From: Macrotrachela quadricornifera | Lineage: Eukaryota; Rotifera; Eurotatoria; Philodinida; Philodinidae | Direction of reading: 5' to 3' | Length of the DNA: 64,000 nucleotides | NCBI GenBank assembly: GCA_022393335.1 | Contig: JAJEKB010001329.1 | Span: 1 to 64,000, forward strand | Part shown: piece by piece, positions 1 through 12,038 of the stretch | How the letters are laid out: the number at the start of each line of letters is the position of its first letter | Position numbering within the stretch: the first letter of the stretch is position 1 | Program-made: the position numbers and the translations under genes | Notes under the pieces: model-generated | What the model was told of the DNA's origin: nothing | What the model saw: only the letters and a program-made list of their open reading frames with translations | Databases searched by the model: none

Positions 1-200
1 AATTTTGACGTGTAAATGTTTTTAAATTTGAAATAATTGAAAAAAAAATACTAGTGTAAATATGATCTAAAATGTGATCATTTATTGGATATCTACTTTC
101 TTGCTAGATTTCTTTTTCTTTATTTCTCTCTGTCTCTTTCTCTTTTTTCGAATTATGTTTTCTTGTTTCATTATTGCAGGGGTACTGCCTTGTCTCTTTT
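1..200 (-). other. Upstream flank of an ADP-ribosyltransferase/TPR paralogue lying just off the left edge
   Basis: This block is a close copy, in the same orientation, of 46164-46345, which lies immediately upstream of the minus-strand ADP-ribosyltransferase/TPR gene at 44076-46163. Shared landmarks, with a few differences, include AAATTTGAAATAATTGAAAA, ATGATCTAAAATGTGATC and TTTTTTCGAATTATGTTT. Base 1 here corresponds to the base directly after the start codon of that gene. A further family member reading leftward from just outside the window is therefore inferred; none of its coding sequence is visible. Confidence 0.55.
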
Positions 201-819
201 ATTATTGGATCTGTTGGTATACAAAACAAAACAAAGGTGCTAGTAATAAATGAAGAACGAGAAAAATGACTGGACACAGTGCAGTTCTTGTTCCCAAAAA
301 AAAAATAAAATAAAACAATTTGCGAAAAAAGGCTTATTATTGACGAATTGTTTTTGTTTTGGTTCTGTTCTAAGCAATGTTTATGTAAGAAAATCTAACG
401 GTAAAATTATTTATACTATCATATGAATCATGAACTGCACGAGTAAACAACATTCTACTATTTGAACAATGATAAATATAGTTTAGTCATCCTTTTATCA
501 CTATTATATAAGGTATGAACAAAAACTTCACAGATCTTTTGTAATCGATATATCTCTGCAACCACTCAAGTAATTTCAACAAGTAAATAGTCATTTTAAA
601 GAGCATTTGTAACTGTAATTATTGTGTAAAAATCTTTGTACTGCATGTTTTGTCAGATTTATTCGATCATGTATGGTTCATTCGAGAGAATCAAGAGCAC
701 CCTACTAGAATCAGTATTTTATGCTCTTTCTGACTTATAGTTAGGTTTATTAAGAACAAATTCTTGAAAGGACCAGAAGCAATTTTTCTACAAAATGTTT
801 TGTTCACCTATCTTAAAGA

Positions 820-1465
820 GTAGGAAATAATATTATTCCGACTCATATTTCAAAAAATATCAAATGAACTTTATATCAAATGACAGCCTGTCAAAAACAG
901 AATTTAGGAGTACAATCCATCATTCATACGATGACAGCGAATTCCATGCGGTTCGGCATTCACATGGGTGGATAGTCAATCACAAAAACGTAAAACTCTC
1001 TAAAACTATTTTATTTATCGGGCTTTGTAGAGTTGTCTTTGCTGATCATTTTATTAAAAAACTTTTTCCAGATTAGACAATAAATAACATTAATAAAGTC
1101 AAAATACCCAAAAGTATATTACCTATAATAGTTGGAATAGTCTGAAATTTGCCGTATTTTGATCCTACCACTGTTATTTACCGATCAAATTTGTAAATTG
1201 CTTTTAAAAAAATGATCAGTGTAGAGAACTCTACCAAGTTCAATAGACAGAAACATTTTTCGAGAACTTTATCTTTTTTAGTTAACTAGCGATGACAGGC
1301 TCAATTATATGACTAAAACTTGAAACTTTTCGTATTTTTATAGTTCATTCTTCTCCTTTGAATGAACAATCATACTCCTAAATTCTGTTTTTGACAGACT
1401 GTCATTCGATATAAAGTTCATTTGATATATTTTGAAATATGAGCTAGAATAGTATTATTTCCTAC
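820..1465. mobile_element. Inverted-repeat element inserted in the left arm of the outer foldback
   Basis: The ends are inverted copies of about 95 bp, starting GTAGGAAATAAT and including AATGAACTTTATATC and GTCAAAAACAGAATTTAGGAG on both arms. The right arm of the outer element reads straight through the equivalent point (CTTACCGGGGG near 3172-3182), so this 646-bp block is an insertion. It has no transposase frame. Confidence 0.7.
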
Positions 1466-1474
1466 CCGGTAAGG

Positions 1475-1645
1475 AATCATGGCAACAATGTCCTGGTAAT
1501 AATGTCCTTATGAAAATATCCTTGAGAAAATATCCTCGCAAAAATGTCCCTATGATTTGGTCCTCAAGAAAATATTCTTGCTCAGAAATGTCCTTGATCA
1601 AAACGTCTTTTTAAAATCGTCCTTTGCATCAAGAATGTCCTTTTC
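1475..1645. repeat. Degenerate GTCCTT short-repeat array (left)
   Basis: Irregular repeats of the type AATGTCCTT / AAATATCCTTG, about 12-18 bp apart. The same motif returns inverted at 2997-3170 and also inside the foldback at 37936-39788, so it appears to be an internal part of one transposon family. Confidence 0.7.
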
Positions 1646-1666
1646 TTATGACCTTGGTTTTATCTA

Positions 1667-2667
1667 ACGGGTGTTCCAGAAAGAATAGTCCTCTCAGTAT
1701 TTTTGAGATTTCTCCTCTATTATTCCTGTGATTAAAGCTCTTTATTATTAAAAGATATTGCTTGAAATTCTATACAAAACCATATATGACTACGTCTAAG
1801 AACTATCTTAGATATTTTTGAAAAAAGACGAAAACTAAAGACATACAAGCAGATGTAGTTTGTAAATATATCATCAATAATATACGGTTGCACTTTTGTG
1901 TTTCATATTTTAATCTCTAAATACGTTTTACTAAAAAAGTAATATATACCATAAGATTCTGCATGAAAAGCTCTACAAACTACAAAGTAAAGTTTATTTT
2001 AATTGCGTTATTTTTATTTTCAAAAAAAAACAACTCTGTGTGACGGATTTTCGTCGTTGCGAAAATCGCCCGCATGGAATTTGGAGCTGTTTTCAACTTT
2101 ACAAAATGACACAAACAGAATAAATCGTTCTTTATAAATTATAGAGCTTTTCACGCTACACCTTGCGGAGTACTTTGATTTTTTTACAGGACACATATCA
2201 GGTGATAAAAAAAATAAAATAAGAAAAAGGAATTTTCATACGTGTAAAAAAAATGATTTTTTTTCACAATGGCGAAAAATCGTCACACAGAATTTTGCTT
2301 TTTTGTAAACAAAAAGTATACAATTAAAATAAACTTTAGGTTATAGATTGTAAAGCTTTTCACGCTGTATCTTATGGTATATTTTGTCTTTTTAATAAAA
2401 CGTATTTAGAGATTAAATAAGAAATGCAAGGTGCGGCCATTTATTATGAGACACCCGTTATTTACCAATTACTTCTGCTTGTATGTCTTTAGTTTTCGTC
2501 TTTTTTTCAAATGTATCTAAAACCGCTTTTCAGTCTAGTCATATATGATTTTGTAGAGAATTTCAAGCGCTAACTTTTGATAATAAATAAGGTTTTAATT
2601 ACAGGAATAATAGAGGAGAAACTTAAAAACACTGGGAGGACCATTTTTTCTGAGGCATCCACCAGGT
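1667..2667. mobile_element. TA-flanked foldback element with ACGGGTG-type ends
   Basis: The left end is TA followed by ACGGGTGTTCCAGAAAGAAT. The right end, read inverted, also lies next to TA and shares CAGAAA...TGGTCCTCCCAGT. Arms pair at 1667-1860 and about 2457-2667, including CTCCTCTATTATTCCTG and GACATACAAGCAGA. TA target duplication and inverted ends suggest Tc1/mariner-type mobilisation. It sits in the middle of the outer foldback. The ends resemble those of the 37936-39788 element. Confidence 0.6.
1868..2452. mobile_element. Innermost inverted-repeat element of the nest
   Basis: Arms about 1890-2060 and 2250-2445 are inverted copies, for example AATCTCTAAATACGTTTTA and its complement near 2395-2415, and TAAAGTTTATTTTAATTG and its complement near 2320. 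The right end is again ACGGGTG next to TA. The flanking sequence (GCAGATGTAGTTTGTAAATA against GCAGAAGTAATTGGTAAATA) is split by this block, so it inserted into the 1667-2667 element. The left end is poorly preserved. Confidence 0.5.
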
Positions 2668-2996
2668 TACAATCACAGGTTTAAACCGCGTTCACATACA
2701 AGTCATCCGAATGATTAGAAATATATTGATGGTATTCGAAAAGAAGTTGAAACGGTTCATAGTATACTTATTCAAATAAATTATTGGCATGCCACCTCTC
2801 ACAAAACGACCAAATCGCAGAATCGCTGAACGGTGAATGAAAGAAGTTTATGATCCATATCACATAAAACAAATAACAATTAATGACTTACTTCATGGAC
2901 TTCCTTTTTTTGTTGCACACGAGAAATAAAATAAAAATTGAACAATTGTGATGAATTTAGAAAAACAACTAGTGTTTTCATCATGTAGTAGAAATT

Positions 2997-3170
2997 CAGC
3001 TAAAAGGACATCTTCTTGAAGGACATTTTTTTGAAGGACATTATTGGTGAGAACCATTTTCCAACGTTTAGCTGAAAAGGACATTTCTCGATGAGGACAT
3101 TTTTTTTAAGGACGAAACACCATGATGACATTGCAAAGGACATTTTAAAAAGGACATTCTTGACTGTTTC
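2997..3170. repeat. Degenerate AAGGACAT short-repeat array (right, inverted)
   Basis: Repeats such as GAAGGACATTTTTT, in inverted orientation to 1475-1645. This is the right-hand internal arm of the outer foldback element. Confidence 0.7.
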
Positions 3171-3479
3171 CCCCGGTAAGATATGTGAACAAAACATTTT
3201 GTAGAAAAATTGCTTCTGGTCGTTTCAAGAATTTATTCTTAATAAACCTAACTATAAGTTAGAAAGAGCATAAAATGCTGATTCTAGTAGGGTGCTCTTG
3301 ATTCTCTCGAATGGACCATACATGACCGTATAAAACTGACAAAACATACAGTACAAAGATTTTTACACAATAAGTACAGTTTCAAATGCTCTTCAAAATG
3401 ACTATTTATTTGTTGAAATTGAGTGGTTACAGAAATATATCGATTACAAAAGTTGTGTGAACTTTTTGTTCATACCTTA

Positions 3480-6400
3480 AGGATTTACAGAATAATTTTC
3501 CGAAAAGCTTCATAAATATCAAACATTTAATTATAAAATCAGTGATTCTAAAGTAACACGTATTGAACTGTATAAAAATATTTCAGTTGATTTTTTTATC
3601 GTTCTTTTTTTATGTTTTGCGTTTACTGAAACACTCTGTATGATATTGCTATATAATGTAGCCATATGATACCTTGTATTAGTTTCTAGGATATTTCTTT
3701 CTGAAAGAAGGAGAAGAATTTCAAAAGGGGGAAAATTTCCCGAAAGAAAAAAACTTCTTGAAGAGAAAGAAAATTTGATATCAGCGAAAAGAACTTTTCA
3801 ATACCAAATCACTTTCTCAATTTGTGACCAAATTTCTAGATACATTCTAGTTTAGACTACCAGATTATGGACAGAAACATACGTAGGGATATCTCCCTCG
3901 TTGAGCATGGAGGTGAAAAACACAGACACAGAGCATAGCGTTCGGTCAGCGTTTCGAACAAAATTTCGCAACAAAATGTTTTCGTACACTTTGCTTAACT
4001 GAGAAAAAAACATATGTACACCTAACTTTCACAAAGAAAATGTATCAAAATGTACAGATTGAGGTTTCTCATACAATCAAGGCTCTCAAAAACGGATGAT
4101 GGGAAGGTTCTTACACAAATATCGCTCAATTTTTCATCAAATAAAACATGTTACGAGAAAATTGAAAATATTTCTCAAAGACATACGTCGAAAGCGATTT
4201 CTGACTATATGATCAAAAGAATTCTGTTTTGTATCGACTTAGAAAAACAAGTTCTTCTTTGTATACTACTAAAATATACGCTGTAAAAACTGTCCAATCC
4301 AGTTGTAACGGACAAGTCATAATCTTCTAATATTTTTCGATTTTCTCTGGTACCTTACATAATATATTTCTGCTCTTGATTTTGTTAGATTTGCCATTTA
4401 ATTCTTTATCAACTTGGTAGAGAAGAGTACAACATAGATTTTGGTACTATAATAAAAAAAATTCAAAACAACGCTCTACAAAATAACGCAAAATAATTGA
4501 ATGTGGAAACGGTGACCCTTTGATAAGACTTTTTTGAGACTTGGCTAGTGCCATTTCTAATCGGAACAAATAAAATATTGACTAAAAACGGTTCGAAATA
4601 CTTATGCTATAAATATGTCAAAGTTTTTATATTGCCAACACAGTAAAGACCAATGCAAATATTGAGTAAAACAAAACGAACAATAACCTGAAAAATGACT
4701 AGTAGATAAAGAATCAATGTATTTTGATGAAATAAACAGACACAAATCACAAAATAATGAGGAATCACTCATTTTGTAGCGGATATTCCGAGCTGTTTTT
4801 CTTCAGAGCGTCCATTTCAGTAGTGTTCAAAGATGTATTGCTTATTTCAAGTCGATCCATGATAGAGCTCTTTTGATCATAGAATGAGAAAGCACGTTCG
4901 ACCTCGATCTCTAACAGCTATTCTCAATTTTTTAAGAAGATATTTTATTCGATGAAAAATGGAGCGATATTTGTGCAAAGACTTTTGCATCATTTGTTAT
5001 TATCAATGTATAATGCTAGAATGACTTATATTAATCAAACAATAATGAAACTAACCTTTGCCGGTTATGCAGATCTTGATACTAATATGAAATACTTTAC
5101 TTATCTTGCAAAAAATGTCTTCTTACGAATAACACGACAGGGAAATAATATAAAAAACGTGTACGAAAACTTACTTGTTATTGATAAATCTCCTTTCGTT
5201 TACTTGTTTTTTCGTTTATTTATGGTCATGCTTCGTCAATCAAGCAATTTTTTTCCAACTAATTTATATTAAAGAAATATCATATGCATATGCATCTACG
5301 ATATAGAATAATACACGCACACTCTGAATCATCTCTTTTTCTATCGATAGCGAAACACACTAACGCATACATTAGTAGACGATGCTCTACGTTGCTTCAC
5401 CTGTAATCAATTTTTTGTTCGTTCGACTATCATTAGAAAAAAAAGCGTGAAGGAAGTAATTAGTTTTTATCATGCATCGAATATATGTTTATTTTGTTAT
5501 GTCTAGAAGGTCATTCATTGATAATATTTAATATTCATGTAAAATGGACAGTTACACATTGGAACAAATAGAGTGATTAGTTTTCGGGAATGTGAGGACA
5601 AACACCATTAACTAGTACAGAATTGAAGGCAATATCTCAGGAAGCGATAGTTTTCGTTAATTTGCTAATAGTTATATTTTCCTTTACAATTTCAAGAAAA
5701 AGGGCTTTTCATATTCAATACAGAAATATTTCTAAATATTTTTACCTTAGAAGGCGGCTACATTTGTGACGGTTAGACATTAGTGAAACATTTTTTAAAC
5801 TTGATTTTAAAAGTCACACTCAACTATGATTTATTTTTATAGAAAGACAACTCAGTTTGCCGCTAAATTTACTAAAGCTTTACTTCTTATTCGGTGCAAG
5901 CCCTATTCTCTCTATGAAATTCGTCGAAGCTATGCACTGTGTGCGAGATTTATGACATTTATGCCACATATTAGACCTCGCAGTAGTCACAGACTGTTTC
6001 ATGAAGTCAGCAGAAACCACAGGTGGAGTACCAAATGTGTCAGAAGCTGAAGCTTGCCTAAAATATTTGGCAAATAGTTAACCAGAAAATTTTCACAACT
6101 ATATTTGAAAAGTAGGATGACTAGCCCGTTCAGATCTAGAGCCATGTATTTAATTTATAGACATAAAGGAGCGTACATTTTTGTACCTGATAAAATTGAT
6201 GAACAGAAGTTCGCTGTATTCGTTATGGTTCGTTGAAATTAATATAATAAAAATTCAAAGAGATTTTTTAATCAAAAGAAAAAGTGTTAATTTTATAGAT
6301 AAAATGTATTGCGTATACGTATACACTACTCTTGTCAGCAACATGTAAAACAGCGGGTACATTCTGATTCTGCTTGATGCATTTGCTATTCGAAACGCTG

Positions 6401-6489
6401 CTCTCGATGAAAGTGTTAGTAGAAAGACGAACACATAGGTAACAAGAAACATGGACCATAACTTTTGCATTGCAAATCACTGAAAAAGC
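3480..6489. other. Intergenic, no recognisable gene
   Basis: AT-rich sequence with short random frames only. One stretch on the minus strand (4917 down to 4765) stays open for 51 codons and ends in a stop, preceded by AATAG that could be a splice acceptor; it may be a decayed exon but resembles nothing I recognise. Open frames at 4952-5272 and 5826-6050 have no family signature. Confidence 0.5.
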
Positions 6490-6497
6490 TTGGTCAT

Positions 6498-6814
6498 CAG
6501 GCACGTAGCCAGGATTTTTTTCAGGGGGGGGGGGATCGGCTTTTTTTTTGCGCAAGAAAGATGTTTTCAACTATCTTTCTTTCCGTATGATGAAAAATGA
6601 AACGAACTCATTTTCTGTTCACAGACAATTTTTTTATTGTAAAATGAAAAACTGATGAAATAGCATGGCTATTGACAGAAATGAGAGAATTATTAGTTGC
6701 AACTATCTGTAAATGTGTTCAAAACTTGAAATTATCAGATTTCATAACAAAAAAACAAAAACTCAGGGGGGGGGGGTCAATCCCCCCACCCCCCCCCCCC
6801 CGGCTACGTCCCTG
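6498..6814. mobile_element. hAT-type MITE with 8-bp target duplication
   Basis: The element starts CAGGCACGTAGCCAGG and ends with the complement of CAGGGACGTAGCCG. The 8-bp direct repeat TTGGTCAT flanks it exactly (6490-6497 and 6815-6822). Long G runs (from about 6524) and C runs (6783-6801) lie just inside the ends. CAGGG-type ends with 8-bp duplications are characteristic of the hAT superfamily. There is no transposase; 317 bp, non-autonomous. Confidence 0.85.
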
Positions 6815-6822
6815 TTGGTCAT

Positions 6823-7461
6823 GCGCAGAAACCGATACAGAGTACCTTTGCTGTTTCCGAACGACTCAAACACATACATGAATAAAGTGAAAGAGAGTCG
6901 TAAAGATAGTGAGTGTAAATGTTGAAGGAGATAAAGAAAGGAGTATTTCGAAATGAACGAAAATTAAAAATCGATTTAGTTCGTAGCTTTTGAAAATGAT
7001 ACAGAGGTTTATGTGAACGGATGTATAATTCATAAAAGTTGATATGGCGAAATGTTGCGTTATGTGTCTGAGAAAATTGCTTTTAGATGAAATTGTTAAA
7101 ATAAATTCGTTGTTAATGATTTGGTATATGTTATGCATGAGCTTGCCACTATATGTTTATTGTCTTTTTGGATTTCATTTGTTGACTCAGATCTTACATC
7201 AACACCGTTGTTTAATTTGAATGTTTTAAGTTAAAACAACGTTTTACCAAATTTTTAATTCACTATTATATATTATCTGCTTCTTATATATGAAAATACA
7301 AAAAAAATAATACAATAATCATATGAAAACAAAACAAATACACGCGAAGAGATCTGATTTTTACTAGTAAAGAACTTTAATTTTATGTTTAACATAATTG
7401 AAAAAAGATTAAATGTATTCAGAATATTCTTACGTAATAAATCAATTGAAAAGGAAACAAG
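6823..7461. other. Intergenic, nothing recognised
   Basis: AT-rich sequence; the frame at 6866-7138 (minus) has no domain signature. Confidence 0.5.
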
Positions 7462-8406
7462 AATAATGACTGATGCAAAAGTCTTGGCACAAATGTCGGA
7501 CTAGATTGTGAGCTTACACAAGATGTTAGAAAGCCAATTCTTTCACCATCAGAAAGATCAAAGTCTGCAGATTAAAAATGCATTATTCGAAAAAAAATTG
7601 TGAGTTAATTAATAGTCGAAATTTCCAGTTTTCAGAAGGCACCAAAAACGCCTTGTAACTTTTGAGTTTTTTTATTATAATTTGATTTTAGTAATTAACG
7701 TATCTCCCAAATTTATTAATCAATCGAGCTCAAACTTTTACTCTTGACTCATCACAGGTTTAGCTCTTGAAAACACCTAAATTCGAAGTCCCTTTTCTTG
7801 CTGGTTACAATGAGGAGATCTCCTTTTCCATAGCTACAAATGTTGGTGGAATTTGTCTTTTTCGGAAAAGGTTTTAGACTTTCGTTTTTCAAAAGGTCGA
7901 TTTTAAATCGTTCAAAAGATACAGCTTTTCGAGCTCTTCAGCAAGACCAAACTGAATTTTTACCCTCAAAAGTTTGTTGATATAAAACTCTTGAGAAAGG
8001 AAAATCGTCAAAAAAGTCGTATGACGCCCGTTTTTACTAAAGTGAAAGAGACTTATATCTCAGACTGAGAACATTCGTTTTGACCCAAATCTTTTTACGG
8101 TATAGTATTTTGCCTGTAGAACATAGTAATGTTGACAAATTTTCGAAAAACTTTCGAAAATGTTCATAAATCTAAAATCACAGAGAAAAGACTACCTTTT
8201 AAGTAGGTTACAAGGCGTTTTTGGTGCCTTCTGAAAACTGGAAATTTCGACTATTAATTAACTCACAATTTTTTTTTCGAATAATGCATTTTTAATCTGC
8301 AGACTTTGATCTTTCTGATGGTGAAAGAATTGGCTTTCTAACATCTTGTGTAAGCTCACAATCTAGTCCGACATTTGTGCCAAGACTTTTGCATCAGTCA
8401 TTATTT
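7462..8406. mobile_element. Tc1/mariner-like MITE with ~200-bp inverted ends
   Basis: The arms 7462-7661 and 8207-8406 are almost perfect inverted copies. The ends read AATAATGACTGATGCAAAAG, continuing CTTGGCACAAATGTCGG. CAAAAGT-TTGGCAC is the kind of end seen in Tc1/mariner elements. The central 540 bp contains no transposase frame. The high arm identity compared with other repeats here suggests recent activity. Confidence 0.75.
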
Positions 8407-9174
8407 AATAAAAGTTTTCATAATCGAAAGAAGATATGAATGTAATTTATAATAACCTAATAAAGGCAATTTAAATATACATATTATGTTGGTATATGTC
8501 AAATAAAATATATGTACAAATCGATATATTATGACCAGACAAGTGTAAAAAAAATCATTAAATATGTGATCAATCGTTTATTTATCCGATGGTGAATATC
8601 GAATTTTATGTTTTCTATTACGTTTAGTAATCATCGTTGGAACTACATGGGTCACTCCAAAAAGATGCAGTTTAAGTTTAAGTATTTTGTTGTAATTCTT
8701 AAGCACATTTTGGATTATGTGCAAAGTTTCAAACTTCTAGGTTTTGTACTTCGCTGTGGTCCATCATTGCTTTTATATTTGGTAGTGTATGCAACCTGCC
8801 AACGGATGATCCATCATAAATCAGAGACCTTTGCATTCCGTTTTTCAATTCCTATATGCGTTTAACTAAAAATTTAAAATATACTAGAAGATGCAGCATG
8901 AAACGCTCTACAATTTATCTAAGAGAGCTGTTTTTAAAGTTACACTTTTTATTTTGAAAATCGAGCAAATTCTTAAAGACTAAACTTCAACTTGCAAAAA
9001 AGTGACTTTTTCTTATTTATCATCTGATAAGTTTTTTATTTAAAAATAAATAGCGCTCATCCTACAGATTTGCTAGCCTTTTTCTGAAAGAAAATTTAGT
9101 ATGATTATTATTGAATATATCATATCTTAGTCTTCTTGACTGCGTGAAATTACTCGAATGTGGTTGGTTTTTAA
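8407..9174. other. Intergenic with decayed repeat fragments
   Basis: No gene seen. 9048-9130 is a decayed direct copy of 31378-31450 (shared TAGCGCTCATC and CCTTTTTCTGAAAGA). The stretch around 8875-8935 contains the GCATGAAACGCTCTACAA-type motif that also occurs in the foldback at 1.9-2.4 kb and near 58130. Confidence 0.45.
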
Positions 9175-10145
9175 CTTGATAAATAAATGATCAATCACAA
9201 CAATACAACTCATTTTTTTGAAAAAATTAATCGAATTTACAAAGTTTAAGCGAGCTGTGATACAGAATATTGTCGAATTCTGTCATTTTGAAAATAATCC
9301 GGGTAAAGGGACCTTTCCAATAGCTGAAGAATCAAAAAATAGGTGTCATGAAAAATATTAATCGCTTTTCAACACTAGATTTCATTTAAATGTTGTATCA
9401 CTATCAGAAGCAGACTTCAAATTTCAATTCCTTATCATTGAATAAGTCTGATCAAGCTTATTACAGATAGATGGTCATATTTTCTTATCCTGAACATTAA
9501 CTTGCCTGAATAAAACGAAGATACAAACATAAGATTTCGGACAGCACAACTATATCTATTTTTGCTTACGATACAACAAGCAAATCACGTCCTGCTAGCA
9601 TTCACATATCCTTTACTGGATAGGCTCTATTACGTTAAATGTCTAATAAGAAATTATTTTGGTTCAAGAATCGAATCATTTGATAATTTCTGAAGGTAGC
9701 TCAACTTTCGCTTAATATACTTATGATAAATCTTTTAAATCAATGTCTAGTCGTTTCCATATATAAGGCCATTAAGTTGTTCGATATTACTTCAGGCTTG
9801 AAGCGAACAGATACCTCTCATTTGAATTCTTTTCGAAAATTTACTGAGCATCTGTTAATACCCTCACCAAGAAGAAACTAAAAAAGAAGAACTATTTAAA
9901 AAACTGCTATAAATAGAGTACATAACACTGTCGCCTAGGAAAGATCTTCATCTGTTTTAAATGTTATTTTACATTTCCTGCCTACACAAAGTCAATAAGC
10001 GGACCTCAAGTGACCAACTCATTTTCTACACATCTATGTGTAAATCTTACCCAAAGACCTGGCGTTTTGTAATCAACGGGAAAAATATCTATATTACATG
10101 CAATCTCGAGCATGAATTCGCGACTCCATTGACTTCGAATTCACA
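9175..10145. repeat. Dispersed ~1-kb repeat, copy 1
   Basis: This stretch is a diverged direct copy of 34095-35275. Matching landmarks in order: TACAACTCATTTTT, TCATTTTGAAAATAATC, AAATGTTGTATCA, TTATTACAGATA, CAAGAATCGAATCA and GACCTGGCGTTTTGTAATCA against GATCTGACGTGTAGTAATCA. No long frame survives in either copy. It is probably a decayed mobile element or old segmental duplication. Confidence 0.6.
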
Positions 10146-11339
10146 TTTTTCAAGCTCGATAAAGATCAGGCAAATTTCATAGGAAACAATGATACATTAA
10201 TTTATCATTAATTAATAACTGACAATATTGAAAAACTAATCTCAGATTTGCATTACTCATAGCCGATTCTCTTTAGTAGGGTTTTACTGGAGAGAGTTAA
10301 TTATATTACTGACCATAACTTATTTGGAAAATAAAAAACTGAATTTTGATTTGTCGATCTCCAATTATCTTGGATCAAAGTTTTTAAGAGAGGTATAAAA
10401 CTAATTAGAAATTGTTTATTAATTTCTTATTAAAATTACATTTGACTTCAGATTCAATATATCTTCCTTCGATTACTGTTCATCGAGTTTTTTATAGGCT
10501 ATCAGAAGCTTTTGATATTAATCTGGTCGACAACATTTTTTCGTTAGCTTGGATGTACAAACATACAGACACAATTTAAAATGAGCCATACTGTAGAGCT
10601 ACAAACTTATTTTATATAATACTATTTAGATCCTTCGACCTCTAAGAGATTTGTTTAAACTTTATAAAAAAAACGTCGTTTTTTTATCAAAAATGATTTC
10701 AAACAATTTCGAAAAACCAATACTACCAATCCATTCCTCGACCCCAAAATATCTTTGACTAGTGAATGTGGCAAAGATTAACAGTTATTCTTATTAATAA
10801 AATTCATACTCTTTTCTGATTGGCTTGAACAGACACACAAACTTTATTAATCTGCAGCAGCATATTTTCTGCGATATAACCCTTTCTTTTAGAAAAGCGA
10901 AAAAATAATTGTATCTCTGTTTTAACTTGTCTATATGATCGATTTGATTTTACTAGTAAATCAGAATCATCTTTTGCTGAAACATTAGCATTTAAGAATC
11001 TCTTTTTTTATTTTTTGCTTCATGAGAATACACAATGTCTATCTTACAGTATATCGAGAAGAAGATAATTGAATTATTCGAAAATTTCTCATTGGTGAAC
11101 TTCATATCCATCATGTTGTATTTGTGTCTCGAATCTGACGAGTAATTATATGATTTGTATTTTAACAAAAAGATTATCAATTAACTACCTATTTTATTAG
11201 AAGAAAAGCCGATTATAAACAATGGTTATATCAATATTCACATATTTTTCAGTTGCTTTACAACTCTTTTTAGATTATAATCCTACTTTTTGATATCTTG
11301 TACCAATGAAATTGATTGAAGACAGCTGATAGTAGCTGA
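10146..11339. other. Intergenic, nothing recognised
   Basis: AT-rich sequence without domain-bearing frames or clear repeats. Confidence 0.45.
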
Positions 11340-11519
11340 CATTCATGGAGTTGTAATGATGAAGAAGCTTGTCTGTTAATTGTAAATATACCAAAATCAC
11401 CATTGTGCTTTGGTTCTTCCGTTAATCAATACCAACAACAAGCATATTTCTTCAAATTTCGTAAAGATCGTATTGTACTACGAGATAATGTCGATATTGT
11501 CACTATCTGTACACAATAA
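11340..11519 (+). other. Possible terminal exon or gene fragment, unidentified
   Basis: A 59-codon open stretch without a start codon ends in TAA at 11517-11519, overlapping an AATAAA polyadenylation signal (11515-11520). Its composition is protein-like (for example NQYQQQAYFFKFRKDRIVLR) and unlike the neighbouring AT-rich frames. It could be the last exon of a decayed gene. I do not recognise the family. Confidence 0.25.
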
Positions 11520-12038
11520 ATCTTTGAAACGTATGTTTTTTTTTAAATATGTTAATAGATATTGATACTAAAAACGTTTTGGCTGTTTTGTAAGTTAAAA
11601 GAGAGAGAGATATAATGAGAATAACAATGTTTGGCGACTAAATATTCGTTATCATTTTAATTACGTCATATTTCTCGTTAGTTATCAGATGCAACTCAAA
11701 AAATCCAATAAATTATTATTTACTGCAGTAGCATAAAAATTATGCAGATTGTCTCAGAATAACTTATTCGCTGCGATAGGACCCACCAGTGGTTTCCATT
11801 GTGGCGAATAGGACAAACGATTATGGGCTTTTGCATTGTGTCATAAATGAAGAAAAACTCATAGATATAAATAATAAAGATTGTTAGAATCTGGCGACAT
11901 CTATTCTATAAGTCAATAAAGTCCATCAATTATTAAGTATCAATCTATTCTCCAACGAAAAACTATTTTCTATCTTTCGTAAGTTTTCACAAGGGAAAAA
12001 ATATTGTTCATTATATTTTGTTACAAAATAAATTCTTG
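11520..12038. other. Intergenic region upstream of DCAF4-like gene
   Basis: No gene seen. This is presumably the 5' flank of the gene starting at 12039; no definite promoter element was recognised. Confidence 0.4.

Larger units (their letters stand above)
509..3479. mobile_element. Outer foldback element carrying nested insertions
   Basis: Long inverted arms are visible: 509-819 pairs with about 3175-3479. Examples are AAGGTATGAACAAAAA against its complement near 3470, and TGTTTTGTTCACCTATCTTA against its complement near 3185. Inside the arms, short GTCCTT-type repeats also face each other (1475-1645 and 2997-3170). No transposase frame is visible. The left arm is interrupted by the 820-1465 element and the centre by the 1667-2667 element. 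A non-autonomous foldback transposon is the likely identity; the superfamily is not clear. Confidence 0.65.

Noticed and set aside
1475..1645. CRISPR-like array
   Set aside because: Units are irregular in length and sequence, lack unique spacers, lie in animal DNA and are mirrored inside a foldback element.
4952..5272. 106-codon open frame as a gene
   Set aside because: No upstream or splice context and no recognisable motif; AT-rich composition gives such frames by chance.
6672..6925. Proline-rich small proteins
   Set aside because: The proline runs are translations of the poly-C tract at the end of the hAT MITE.
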